Positions 56,465 to 64,000 of a DNA stretch of 64,000 nt are shown here, in pieces (the stretch's first letter is position 1; each line of letters opens with the position of its first letter). This stretch comes from Phyllobacteriaceae bacterium (GTDB lineage: Bacteria > Pseudomonadota > Alphaproteobacteria > Rhizobiales > Rhizobiaceae). The translations under genes and the position numbers were made by a program. Under the pieces are notes generated by a model, which worked only from the letters and a program-made list of their open reading frames with translations, was not told the DNA's origin and did not search any database. The stretch is from assembly GCA_016711085.1 (NCBI GenBank), contig JADJTR010000007.1, positions 1 through 64,000 of the forward strand, given 5' to 3'.

Positions 56465-56841
56465 TCGCACACGCCGAGATCGATGGTCGCCGACGGATCG
56501 AGCACGAGGGCCGGGTCCTCAAGCTTGCGCTTGAGGCAGACGAGTTGGCCGAGCGTCAGGATGAATTCGGTGTCTGGCGTCGCCGAAACCTGACCCGGCG
56601 TCGGCAGCGCGGCGACGACGCCGCGCTCTTCCTCGGTCGGCGCGCCCTCGCAGCCGGCCAGATCGACAACGATGGCCGACGTGCTTTTCGACTGCCATTC
56701 GGGGAAGCGCTTGAGAAAACAGCCGGCGAGCGCCGAGTTGATGACGATGGTCTTGGCGCACAGGCCGCAATCGGTCTGGGCGATCGAGAGTGACGGCGTC
56801 AGCGCCAGGGCGACGGCAAGGGAAAACAGCTTCTTCATCAT
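56461..56841 (-). CDS. Small exported Cys-rich protein of unknown function
   Basis: 126 residues with a clear signal peptide (MKKLFSLAVALALTPSLSIAQ). The mature part has six cysteines: a CxxC pair (TDCGLCAKT) and single ones in AGCF, AGCEG, LVCLKR and the penultimate GVCE. Three disulfides are possible. It lies 60 nt after the caspase gene and overlaps the membrane-protein gene by 4 nt. I recognise no family; a protease inhibitor or co-factor is conceivable only from context. Confidence 0.6.
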   Translation of the reverse strand: MMKKLFSLAVALALTPSLSIAQTDCGLCAKTIVINSALAGCFLKRFPEWQSKSTSAIVVDLAGCEGAPTEEERGVVAALPTPGQVSATPDTEFILTLGQLVCLKRKLEDPALVLDPSATIDLGVCE

Positions 56842-56901
56842 CGTTCAGGCTCCCGTCCCGTCGCCCGCTTGTCAACCGGCGGCGGGGTTTGGCATCTTTC
56901 C

Positions 56902-59045
56902 TCAGGGCTTGGCCGGCGTGGTTTCGACCGGAACGATCATCACCGCGCCTTTGCGGGTTTTCGCCGCGCCGATCTTCATCGCGCCGCGTGTCGCGCCGCC
57001 GCCGCCGATATCCTGCAGCATCGCCATCAGGTCGCCGCCGCCGGCGCCGCGAGTCGCCTGGCGCGCGCCGGCCTGTTCAAGGAACGAGAGGTCCTCGACA
57101 TTGGTGCCGGCGGCCGCCTCGTTCAGCACCACGACCATGCGCTCGATGCCGAAGGAATCGGCGGTGAACTGGAGAATGTCCTCCGACACTTTCGCGCCGT
57201 TCTGCAGGCGCTCGACATACATCTGGCCGATGGAATGATCCGAGCCGATGTAGAGCACATTGATGTCAACGGCCTTGCCGGAGGAATTGACGGCGTTGAC
57301 GTGGATGATGTCGTCGGGCCGGGCGAAGGGGATCTGGCCGCCCTCGATGACCACTTCCTCGCCGCCGGCGCGTTTCAGCGTGAAGGAGACGGAAAGCTCC
57401 TCGGGCTTGAAATCGTTCGCCGTCGACAGGCGCGACAGGTTGGTGGCGCGGTATATGCGCACCAGGTTTTCGCTCAGCGGGTCGGCGACGGCTTCCGCCG
57501 TCGGCGCGGTGAACGAGATCGAGGCGGGGCGCAGGCCCTTGTCCAGCGACACTTCGCCGTTGGGCGGCAGGAACCAGGCCATCGGCGACGCGCCTTCCGC
57601 CTCCGGATCGATGTCTTTCTCGCTCAGCACGGCGAAACGCAGATCGGCCGATTGGCCGGCCTCGACGATGTCTAGGTTCACCGCCGTCTTGCCGCCGGCG
57701 ACGATGGCGTCGAGCGCCGAGTTGAGAGCGGCGGCCTCGGCCGGATATTTCGCCGCGTCGGGGCGCGCCACGGTCAATTTGAAATCGACCGGGGTCTCGG
57801 CGACACGGGCAAAGGCGTCCTTCGGGATGTCGGCGGGTTTGATCGCCTTGACGCCCGTTGCCGCCTCCGCGGTCAGTTCGACGAGGGTGGAGGAAAAATT
57901 CGTGGCCGAACCAACGCCGACATAACCGAGCGCCGCTTCGATGGCGTCGCCGGGCTTGGCGAGAATGGCGAGCTTGGCGCCAGGCGCGAGGCGGTGCAGC
58001 GAGCCGGCGGGCAGGGTCGCCTTGCCGTCGGCGGTGTCCACCTTCCACTGCAGCACGCGCTCCTGCGCGGCGTTGTTGAACACCTGACGGTCGAGGTCGC
58101 CCTCGAACATCGGCGTCGGGCGGGTGCGGTTGAGGCCGGAATAGGCCTGCAGCACCGCTTCGCCGAGCTGGCGATAGGTGACGTTGGGATTGGCGGCGAG
58201 TTGCTGGGCGATGGTGAAGGAGAACAGGCCTTGGCGCACCGCGCCTTCCTGGCCGAGCGGCAGGGGCATTTCCGGCGTCGTCTCCACCGTTTGCGCCGCG
58301 TAGAAAGCGACGAGGCCGCCCTCGCCCGGCGCGGCCGAGGTCGCGTCGGAGGACAACGAGCTTTCGCGTTCCGCGCCGACGGCGCGCGAGCCCTCGTCGG
58401 GGTATTTCGGCGGTTCGACGCCGAGATCGGACCAGTCGATCTTGCGCTCCATCTCTTCGCCGTCGAAGGCGGCGCGGGTGGCGGTCGACGAATGGCAGGC
58501 GTCGAACACGATCCAGACGAAGGCGCCCTTGGCGCGGATGGCGTCGAGATCGGCCTTCACCTCGTCGTCGATATAGGCGTTGGGCAGGCGCTTGTCGTCG
58601 CCTTCGGGCATCTTGGTGTCGGCGGGCAGGAAGATCTCATCCTTGCCGTCGGTCTCTTTCGCCGGATCGAGCGCCGGCTGCTGGAAGCCGTGGCCGCCGA
58701 AATGCAGATAGACGAAATCGTCCTTGCCGACCTTTTCGGCCAGCGCCTTCATCTGAGCGCGGATGGCTTCATGCGTCGGCGACGACAGCGCGCCCGGCGT
58801 GTCATCGGCGAGAACGGCGACATTGGCGGCGGCGAATTGACCCTCGCCGACGAGGAAGTCGCGCATCAGTCCGGCGTCGTTGGCCGGGCCGACCAGCCAG
58901 TTTTTCGGCGCGAGATTCGGGTATTTGGTGACGCCAACCAAAGAGCGTAGCGTTCGGCGGCGGCAGGGCCGGCGGCGAGTACGCCGAGCGACAGGGCGAG
59001 AACCGACGCGGCGCGGCGGAGCGAGATCAGACGAGTGCGATGCAT
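56902..59045 (-). CDS. Exported metacaspase-like (C14) peptidase (frameshifted near the signal peptide)
   Basis: ATG 59045 (GGGAG upstream) opens a signal peptide (HRTRLISLRRAASVLALSLG...AAA). One T is missing in a T-run at about 58943, after which the domain continues LVGVTKYPNLAPKNWLVGP. Catalytic His in YLHFGGHGFQ, catalytic Cys in WIVFDACHSS; the acidic TDGKDEIFLPAD segment between them matches the metacaspase pocket that favours Arg/Lys at P1. The region after about residue 300 is beta-rich and of unknown fold. About 714 residues. First gene of the leftward five-gene operon. Confidence 0.85.
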
Positions 59046-59218
59046 CGGGCGACTCCCAAGCCTGTTTTCAAAGTCCGTTTGCCCCGAAGGGCCTCGCGCC
59101 CCGAGGGGCCGCGTGCCCTTAGGCGACCATCAGAAACCAGTTTGGCGGATTTTAGAAGCACCCGCGAAAAAAGGTTTTCGCCGATTGGTGGAGGGAGGAG
59201 CGGATTCCTTGGGTAGCC

Positions 59219-61081
59219 TCAATGCGCCTCGTCCCAGTTTTTCGCGGCGCGGGCGTCGACCTTCAGCGGCACGGCGAGGTCGATGGCCGGCATCGCCGCG
59301 TTCTCCATCACCGCGCGGATGACCGGAATGGCCTTGTCGGTTTCGCCTTCCGGCGTCTCGAACACCAGTTCGTCGTGAACCTGCAACAGCATTTGCGTCG
59401 TAAGCTCCGCCTCGGCGAGCGCCGCGTCCATGCGCACCATGGCGCGGCGGATGATGTCGGCGGCCGAGCCCTGGATCGGCGCGTTGATGGCGGCGCGCTC
59501 GTTGAAGGCGCGCACCTGCGGGTTGGACGAGCGGATTTCCGGGTAATGGGCGCGGCGGCCGAAAATGGTCTCCACATAACCCTTGTCGCGCGCCTGCGCC
59601 TTGGCCGCCTCCATATATTCCTTGATGCCGGGGAAGCGCTCGAAATAGCGCTTGATGTAGTCGCCGGCCTCCTCGCGCGGGATCGACAGCTGGTTGGCGA
59701 GGCCGAAGGCGGAAATGCCGTAGATGATGCCGAAATTGATCGCCTTGGCGCGGCGGCGCACCTCCGCCGGCATGCCGGCGACCGGTACGCCGAACATTTC
59801 CGACGCCGTCATGGCGTGGATGTCGACGCCGTCGTCGAAGGCCTGGCGCAATTGAGGGATGTCGGCGACATGGGCGAGCACGCGCAACTCGATCTGGCTG
59901 TAATCTGCCGAAAGCAGCAGATTGCCCGGCTCGGCGACGAAAGCCGTGCGGATCTTGCGCCCTTCGGCGGTGCGCACCGGAATGTTCTGCAAATTCGGCT
60001 CGGATGACGACAGGCGGCCGGTGGTGGTGGACGCGAGCGCGTAGGAGGTGTGGACGCGGTGCGTTTGCGGGTGGACATAGCCGGGCAGCGCGTCGGTGTA
60101 AGTGGATTTGAGCTTGGTCAGCTGGCGCCAGTCGACGATTTTTCGCGGCAGTTCGTGGCCCTCGGCAGCGAGATCCTCCAGCACCTGCGCCGTCGTCGAC
60201 CATTGCCCGGTCTTGGTTTTGGCTCCGCCCGGCAGACCCATGCGGCCGAACAGGATATCGCCCAGCTGCTTGGGCGAACCGACGGTGAAGCGCTCGCCGG
60301 CGAGGCGGTAAATGTCCTCCTCCAGCGCTGCCGCGCCCTGGGCCAGATCGCCGGAAAGCCGCGACAGGATTTGCCGGTCGATGGATATGCCGCGCGCCTC
60401 CATGGCGGCGATGACCGGAACCAACGGCCGCTCCAGCCGCTCATAGACGGCGGTCATCCCTTCAGCCGCGAGACGGGGTTTGAGCACGCGCCACAGGCGC
60501 AAGGTCACATCGGCGTCCTCCGCCGCATAGGCCGTCGCCTTGTCGAGCGCGACCAGGTCGAAGGTGATGCGGTTTTTTCCCGTGCCGGTGACGTCGTCGA
60601 AGGATATCGGCGTGTGGCCGAGCCATTTCTCCGCCAAAGCGTCCATCCCGTGGCCGCGCCCCATGCCGGCGTCCAGCGCATAGGAGATCAGCATCGTGTC
60701 GTCGAAGCCGACGATGTCGACGCCGTGGCGGCGCATGACGGCGAGGTCGTATTTGAGATTGTGGCCGATCTTCAGGACCGCGGGATTGTCGAGCAGGGGC
60801 TTCAGGAGCGCCAGCGCCTCGCGCACGGCGATCTGGCCCTCGACCATGCCGCCGCCGAGCAAATCGCCGTTTCCCGATTTGTGCGCCAGCGGGACATAGG
60901 CCGCCCGGCCCGGTGCGGTGGCGAGCGAGAAGCCGACGAGATCGGCCCGCATCGGGTCGAGCGACGTGGTTTCGGTGTCGAATGCGACGAGGCGGGCAGC
61001 CAGGGCTTCGTCGACCCAGGATTTCAGCGTTCCGGCGTCGCGGATGCAGGCATAGGCGGACGCGTCGATCTTTTCGGCCAC
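59219..61081 (-). CDS. polA: DNA polymerase I, proofreading and polymerase part (frame separated from the 5' part)
   Basis: Klenow-like part, 620 residues from a GTG at 61081. 3'-5' exonuclease: LVAFDTETTSLD (DxE active). Polymerase: motif A DYSQIELRVLAHV, motif B RRRAKAINFGIIYGISAFG, motif C LQVHDELVFE. Upstream in this frame a TAG lies inside the repeat at 61123-61233, so the two parts cannot be read in one frame as given. Either a single base is missing in the GC-rich 61082-61120 stretch, restoring one PolA of about 1000 residues, or the gene is truly split at the linker between the nuclease domains. Confidence 0.93.
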   Translation of the reverse strand: MAEKIDASAYACIRDAGTLKSWVDEALAARLVAFDTETTSLDPMRADLVGFSLATAPGRAAYVPLAHKSGNGDLLGGGMVEGQIAVREALALLKPLLDNPAVLKIGHNLKYDLAVMRRHGVDIVGFDDTMLISYALDAGMGRGHGMDALAEKWLGHTPISFDDVTGTGKNRITFDLVALDKATAYAAEDADVTLRLWRVLKPRLAAEGMTAVYERLERPLVPVIAAMEARGISIDRQILSRLSGDLAQGAAALEEDIYRLAGERFTVGSPKQLGDILFGRMGLPGGAKTKTGQWSTTAQVLEDLAAEGHELPRKIVDWRQLTKLKSTYTDALPGYVHPQTHRVHTSYALASTTTGRLSSSEPNLQNIPVRTAEGRKIRTAFVAEPGNLLLSADYSQIELRVLAHVADIPQLRQAFDDGVDIHAMTASEMFGVPVAGMPAEVRRRAKAINFGIIYGISAFGLANQLSIPREEAGDYIKRYFERFPGIKEYMEAAKAQARDKGYVETIFGRRAHYPEIRSSNPQVRAFNERAAINAPIQGSAADIIRRAMVRMDAALAEAELTTQMLLQVHDELVFETPEGETDKAIPVIRAVMENAAMPAIDLAVPLKVDARAAKNWDEAH

Positions 61082-62205
61082 GGCGGCGGCGGCGCGGGCG
61101 GCCGCAGGGCATGGGGTGGCGTCCTCACCCCTCCGCTACGCGGCGATCCACCCTCTCCCACAAGGAGAGAGGGTCTGACGCCAATCTTCTCCCCTTGTGG
61201 GAGAAGGTGGCCCGAAGGGCCGGGTGAGGGGGGCTTCTCACCGCCCGCATCCGGCCCGTGCGCCCGCTCGCCCCATTCGACCGGCACGACCGCCGGCTCG
61301 ATGTCGGCAACGACGGCGCCGGTATCCTCGGCGACGCGCCGCGTCAGCGAATTGAACTCCATGGCCTTGAGGAAGGCGACGAGGCGCGGGCCGTCGGCCG
61401 GCTGCAAGGTCAACCCATCGAGCGGCGGCACGTCCGGGACATTATCCATCAGCCGCACCAGTTGGCGCGACATCAACGCCTTGTCGCGATTGTCGAGGAT
61501 GGTTTGCCGGCGTTTTTCCTGCTTGATCTCGCCGGCGCGGGCGAGCAGAGTATCAAGATCGCCGTATTCGTCGAGCAATTGCGCCGCCGTTTTCGGGCCT
61601 ATGCCGGGCACGCCCGGCACATTGTCGACCGAATCGCCGGTCAACGCCTGCAAATCGACCATTTTTTCCGGCGCCACTCCCCATTTCTCGATGACTTCGG
61701 GGACGCCGATCTGCTTGTCTTTCATGCCGTCATACATGGCGACCTTCGGGCCGACCAATTGCATGAGGTCCTTGTCGGACGAGATGATGGTGACGTCGCC
61801 GCCGGCTTCGCGCGCCAGCCGCGCATAGGTGGCGATCAGATCGTCGGCTTCGTAGCCGTCCTTTTCGATGCAGGGCAGATCGAAAGCCTTGGTCGCCTCG
61901 CGGATCAGCCCGAATTGCGGCACCAGATCGGCCGGCGGCGGCGGCCGGTTGGCCTTGTAGTCGGGATAGATGTCCTTGCGAAAGGTCTTGGAGGAATAGT
62001 CGAAAATGACGGCGAAATGGGTCGGGGTGACGCCGACATTGGTGTCGCGGGCGTCTTTCACCATTTTCCACAGCATGGCGCAGAAGCCGGCGACCGCGCC
62101 GACCGGCACGCCGTCGGATTTGCGGGTGAGCGGCGGCAGCGCGTGATAGGCGCGGAAAATGTAGCCGGAGCCGTCGACGAGGAAGAGGTGATCGCCCTTT
62201 TTCAT
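61024..62205 (-). CDS. polA: DNA polymerase I, 5' nuclease part (frame separated from the 3' part)
   Basis: 393 residues from ATG 62205 (MKKGDHLFLVDGSGYIFRAY, the usual PolA start). FEN1-like domain: AVIFDYSSKTFRKDIYPDYK, YEADDLIATYARLA, VTIISSDKDLMQLV and GDSVDNVPGVPGIGPKTAA, with the metal-binding aspartates and the H3TH. It covers roughly residues 1-310 of a normal PolA, then runs through the repeat and ends out of frame at 61024. See the 3' part for the interpretation. Confidence 0.93.
   Translation of the reverse strand: MKKGDHLFLVDGSGYIFRAYHALPPLTRKSDGVPVGAVAGFCAMLWKMVKDARDTNVGVTPTHFAVIFDYSSKTFRKDIYPDYKANRPPPPADLVPQFGLIREATKAFDLPCIEKDGYEADDLIATYARLAREAGGDVTIISSDKDLMQLVGPKVAMYDGMKDKQIGVPEVIEKWGVAPEKMVDLQALTGDSVDNVPGVPGIGPKTAAQLLDEYGDLDTLLARAGEIKQEKRRQTILDNRDKALMSRQLVRLMDNVPDVPPLDGLTLQPADGPRLVAFLKAMEFNSLTRRVAEDTGAVVADIEPAVVPVEWGERAHGPDAGGEKPPSPGPSGHLLPQGEKIGVRPSLLVGEGGSPRSGGVRTPPHALRPPAPPPPWPKRSTRPPMPASATPER
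61123..61233. repeat. Palindromic repeat inserted in the polA linker
   Basis: It starts CCTCACCCCTCCGCTACGCG and ends with GGCCCGAAGGGCCGGGTGAG. Hairpins CCCTCTCC-CACAAGG-AGAGAGGG and CTTCTCCCC-TTGTG-GGAGAAG are inside. In the frame of the 5' nuclease part it is open and would encode PSGHLLPQGEKIGVR and SLLVGEGGSPRSGG. The GGCCCGAAGGGCC block recurs at 7843-7871, and the ACAAGG/CCTTGTG core recurs in aruI. Confidence 0.75.
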
Positions 62206-62274
62206 GGCGAGAAGGGGTAGCGCGGGGCGCAGCCGAGGTCCATCTCTTTCCCCGCCATCACCGCCCTCACGCAT

Positions 62275-62292
62275 CTGTTACAAATCTGTAAT
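62275..62292 (+). promoter_or_regulatory. Pho-box-like site (possible PhoB binding)
   Basis: CTGTTAC-AAAT-CTGTAAT: two 7-nt repeats starting CTGT, separated by the AT-rich 4-nt spacer that PhoB boxes have (consensus CTGTCAT-N4-CTGTCAT). Each repeat departs from consensus in its last three bases. Its direction points at the candidate small RNA. Confidence 0.4.
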
Positions 62293-62440
62293 GGTCCGTG
62301 TCCTTGAATCGCCACAATCGGGGAACCAAATGTCAAGCGTCGGCAGCGATGCCGAGGTCCGCCGCGAAGCCCGTCCCCCGCTTCCTCCGGATCACGCGGC
62401 AACCTCATCCCCCCTCTCCGGGTTGCCGCATTTGAGTATA

Positions 62441-62479
62441 GCCGCCGTGGCCCCCCCTCCACCACGGCGGCTTTTTTTT
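62441..62479 (+). terminator. Strong Rho-independent terminator
   Basis: GCCGCCGTGG (62441-62450) pairs perfectly with CCACGGCGGC (62462-62471) over an 11-nt C-rich loop and is followed by eight T. It is 47 nt before the M20 peptidase ATG and points along the plus strand. Confidence 0.9.
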
Positions 62480-62525
62480 GTCCGCGCGCCGCTCTAGGGT
62501 CATTCCTCGATTCGAAAGGCCCGCC

Positions 62526-63902
62526 ATGACCGACCTCTCCCCCGTTCTCGCCGCCCTCGACGCCGACCGCGACGGCGCGCTCGAGCGCCTGTTCGAGCTG
62601 ATTCGCATTCCCTCCATTTCCACCGACCCGGCGTGGAAGGCCGATTGCCGCCGCGCCGCCGAATGGCTGGTCGCCGATCTCGCGACCATCGGCTTTGCCG
62701 CCTCGGTGCGCGACACGGCCGGCCACCCGGTGGTCGTCGGCCATCACGACGGCGACGGGCCTTCGGTGCTGTTCTACGGCCATTACGATGTGCAGCCGGT
62801 CGATCCGGAAGGCGAATGGGCGTCGCCGCCGTTCGCGCCGCGGCTGGAGGAACGCGACGGCCGCACCGTCATCGCCGGGCGCGGTTCGGCCGACGACAAG
62901 GGCCAGCTGATGACCTTCGTCGAGGCCTGCCGGGCTTTTAAAAAGGTCCATGGCAAGCTGCCGTGCAAGGTCACGGTGATCTTCGAGGGCGAGGAAGAGT
63001 CCGGCTCGCCGTCGATCGTGCCATTCCTTCACGCCAACGCGACGGAACTGAAGGCCGACTACGCGCTGGTCTGCGACACCAACATGTGGGACGCGCAAAC
63101 ACCGTCCATCTCGGTCGGCCTGCGCGGGCTGATGGAGGAGGAGATCGTCGTCACCGCCGCCGACCGCGATCTCCATTCCGGCTATTTCGGCGGGGCGGCG
63201 GCGAATCCGATCCACATCGTCGCCAAAATCGTCGCCGATTTGCGCGACACCGACGGACGTATCCTCATCCCCGGCTTCTACGACGGCGTTGACGAGACGC
63301 CGCCCGACATCCTCGCCATGTGGAACGGCCTCGGGCGCACGCCCGAGGCGTTCCTCGGCTCGGTCGGGCTGAAACACCCGGTCGGCGAGAAGGGCCGCAC
63401 CCTGCTCGAACTCACCTGGGCGCGGCCGACGGCCGAGGTCAACGGCATCATCGGCGGCTATACCGGCGAGGGCTTCAAGACGGTGATCCCGGGCAAGGCG
63501 TCGGCGAAAATCTCCTGCCGCCTCGTCCACCGTCAGGAGCCGGAGACCATCCGCGCCGCCTTCCGCCAATTCGTGCGCGAGCGCGTGCCGGCCGATTGTT
63601 CGGTCGCGTTCATCAACCATGGCGGCGCGCCGGCGACGCAGCTGCCCTACGATTCGCCGGTGCTGGGCAAGGCCCGCGCGGCGCTGACCGATGAGTGGGG
63701 CCGCGAGACGATCATGGCCTGCATGGGCGGCTCGATCCCGATCGTCGGCCTGTTCCAGGCGATGCTCGGCATGGATTCGGTGATGGTCGGCTTCGGCCTC
63801 GGCGACGACCGCATCCATTCGCCGAACGAGAAATACGACCTCAACTCCTTCCGCAAGGGCGCGCGCTCGTGGGCCCGCATCCTGTCGGCGCTCGCCGCAT
63901 GA
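62526..63902 (+). CDS. M20 family dipeptidase/metallopeptidase
   Basis: 458 residues from ATG 62526 (MTDLSPVLAALDADRDGALE). Zinc ligands and catalytic residues: LFYGHYDVQPVD (His, catalytic Asp), GRGSADDKGQLMT (bridging Asp), VIFEGEEESGS (general-base Glu and ligand), then a lid domain with LHSGYFGG and the C-terminal His in DRIHSPNEKYDL. This is the M20 dipeptidase subgroup (CNDP-like). Its stop overlaps the next start (ATGA, 63899-63902), so it forms an operon with rnd. Confidence 0.92.
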   Translation: MTDLSPVLAALDADRDGALERLFELIRIPSISTDPAWKADCRRAAEWLVADLATIGFAASVRDTAGHPVVVGHHDGDGPSVLFYGHYDVQPVDPEGEWASPPFAPRLEERDGRTVIAGRGSADDKGQLMTFVEACRAFKKVHGKLPCKVTVIFEGEEESGSPSIVPFLHANATELKADYALVCDTNMWDAQTPSISVGLRGLMEEEIVVTAADRDLHSGYFGGAAANPIHIVAKIVADLRDTDGRILIPGFYDGVDETPPDILAMWNGLGRTPEAFLGSVGLKHPVGEKGRTLLELTWARPTAEVNGIIGGYTGEGFKTVIPGKASAKISCRLVHRQEPETIRAAFRQFVRERVPADCSVAFINHGGAPATQLPYDSPVLGKARAALTDEWGRETIMACMGGSIPIVGLFQAMLGMDSVMVGFGLGDDRIHSPNEKYDLNSFRKGARSWARILSALAA

Positions 63903-64000
63903 AGAAAGCCGCCATGACCGACATCCGCGTGCACGAGGGCGATCTGCCCGACCTTTCCCACTACGCCGTCGACGCGGTCGCCGTCGACACCGAGACGCTC
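63899..64000 (+). CDS. Ribonuclease D-like 3'-5' exonuclease (3' end outside window)
   Basis: Only 34 residues are visible: MKKAAMTDIRVHEGDLPDLS followed by HYAVDAVAVDTETL. VAVDTETL is the first DEDD-exonuclease motif as found at the start of RNase D and related short 3'-5' exonucleases in this group. Overlaps the peptidase stop. The assignment rests on this motif and position. Confidence 0.65.
   Translation, partial: MKKAAMTDIRVHEGDLPDLSHYAVDAVAVDTETL

Larger units (their letters stand above)
62270..62479 (+). ncRNA. Candidate small RNA between polA and the M20 peptidase gene
   Basis: The 320-nt gap 62206-62525 contains no convincing protein gene but does hold a strong plus-strand terminator (62441-62479) with no plus-strand gene before it. 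About 150 nt upstream is a Pho-box-like direct repeat (62275-62292). A transcript of roughly 170 nt from about 62305 is implied. The terminator loop is a C-run with CCTCC, resembling anti-Shine-Dalgarno loops of some rhizobial trans-acting RNAs. I could not match it to a named family. Confidence 0.45.

Noticed and set aside
59046..59218. Terminator or regulatory RNA in the gap before the metacaspase gene
   Set aside because: Only short GC-rich hairpins around CCCGAAGGGCC and CCCCGAGGGGC were seen, with no U tract and no clear promoter.
59219..62205. A functional two-subunit DNA polymerase I
   Set aside because: Possible, but with a dozen similar one-base shifts in the window a single missing base is the better explanation.

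Overview
The window reads as a high-GC alphaproteobacterial chromosome, most likely Hyphomicrobiales (Rhizobiales). The evidence is a set of minus-strand housekeeping genes, miaB, plsC, rimI, tsaB, nifU-like, uspA, trpS, murJ, glnD and mutS, next to a malic enzyme with a phosphotransacetylase-like tail. This order is the one I recall from rhizobia. Other order-typical genes are olsB, mmcB and glcB. No rRNA, tRNA or CRISPR array was seen.

Layout. Positions 1-3347 hold miaB (cut by the window edge), plsC, rimI and tsaB. Then comes about 25 kb of other material before the syntenic block resumes at nifU (28298): glcB, a solitary hyuA, an IS110-family element inside a palindromic repeat, an AT-richer six-gene operon (9397-11616), lepA, an arginine-transaminase operon (DDAH-like, TetR, aruH, aruI), a basic-amino-acid ABC transporter, a five-gene sugar-oxidation cluster, mmcB and an L,D-transpeptidase lipoprotein. 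From 28298 to 43758 the block continues as nifU, usp, trpS, murJ, glnD, mutS and maeB. It is interrupted by a DNase-I-fold (EEP) protein, an asparagine-synthetase-like gene and a VapBC/FitAB-type toxin-antitoxin pair. From 43767 to 59045, after olsB, lies an unusual cluster of predicted exported peptidases: three tandem S1 trypsin-like zymogens, a V8-like protease, a MORN-repeat protein, a Memo-CapA fusion, two caspase-fold (C14) proteins and two small helper-like proteins. The window ends with polA (interrupted), a candidate small RNA, an M20 peptidase and the start of rnd.

Two loci look most like undescribed systems. (1) At 9397-11616, a winged-helix protein and four short, mutually similar HTH proteins are followed by a winged-helix/CHAT-protease fusion; every junction overlaps. 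(2) At 44719-59045, exported caspase-fold proteins sit beside trypsin-fold zymogens with Arg|Val-x-Gly-Gly activation sites. This arrangement would allow a periplasmic proteolytic cascade.

Caution: at least twelve otherwise convincing genes carry one single-base shift each, and mutS carries ten or so within 1.1 kb. Most are probably sequencing or assembly errors. Where I join two frames into one gene, I say so.
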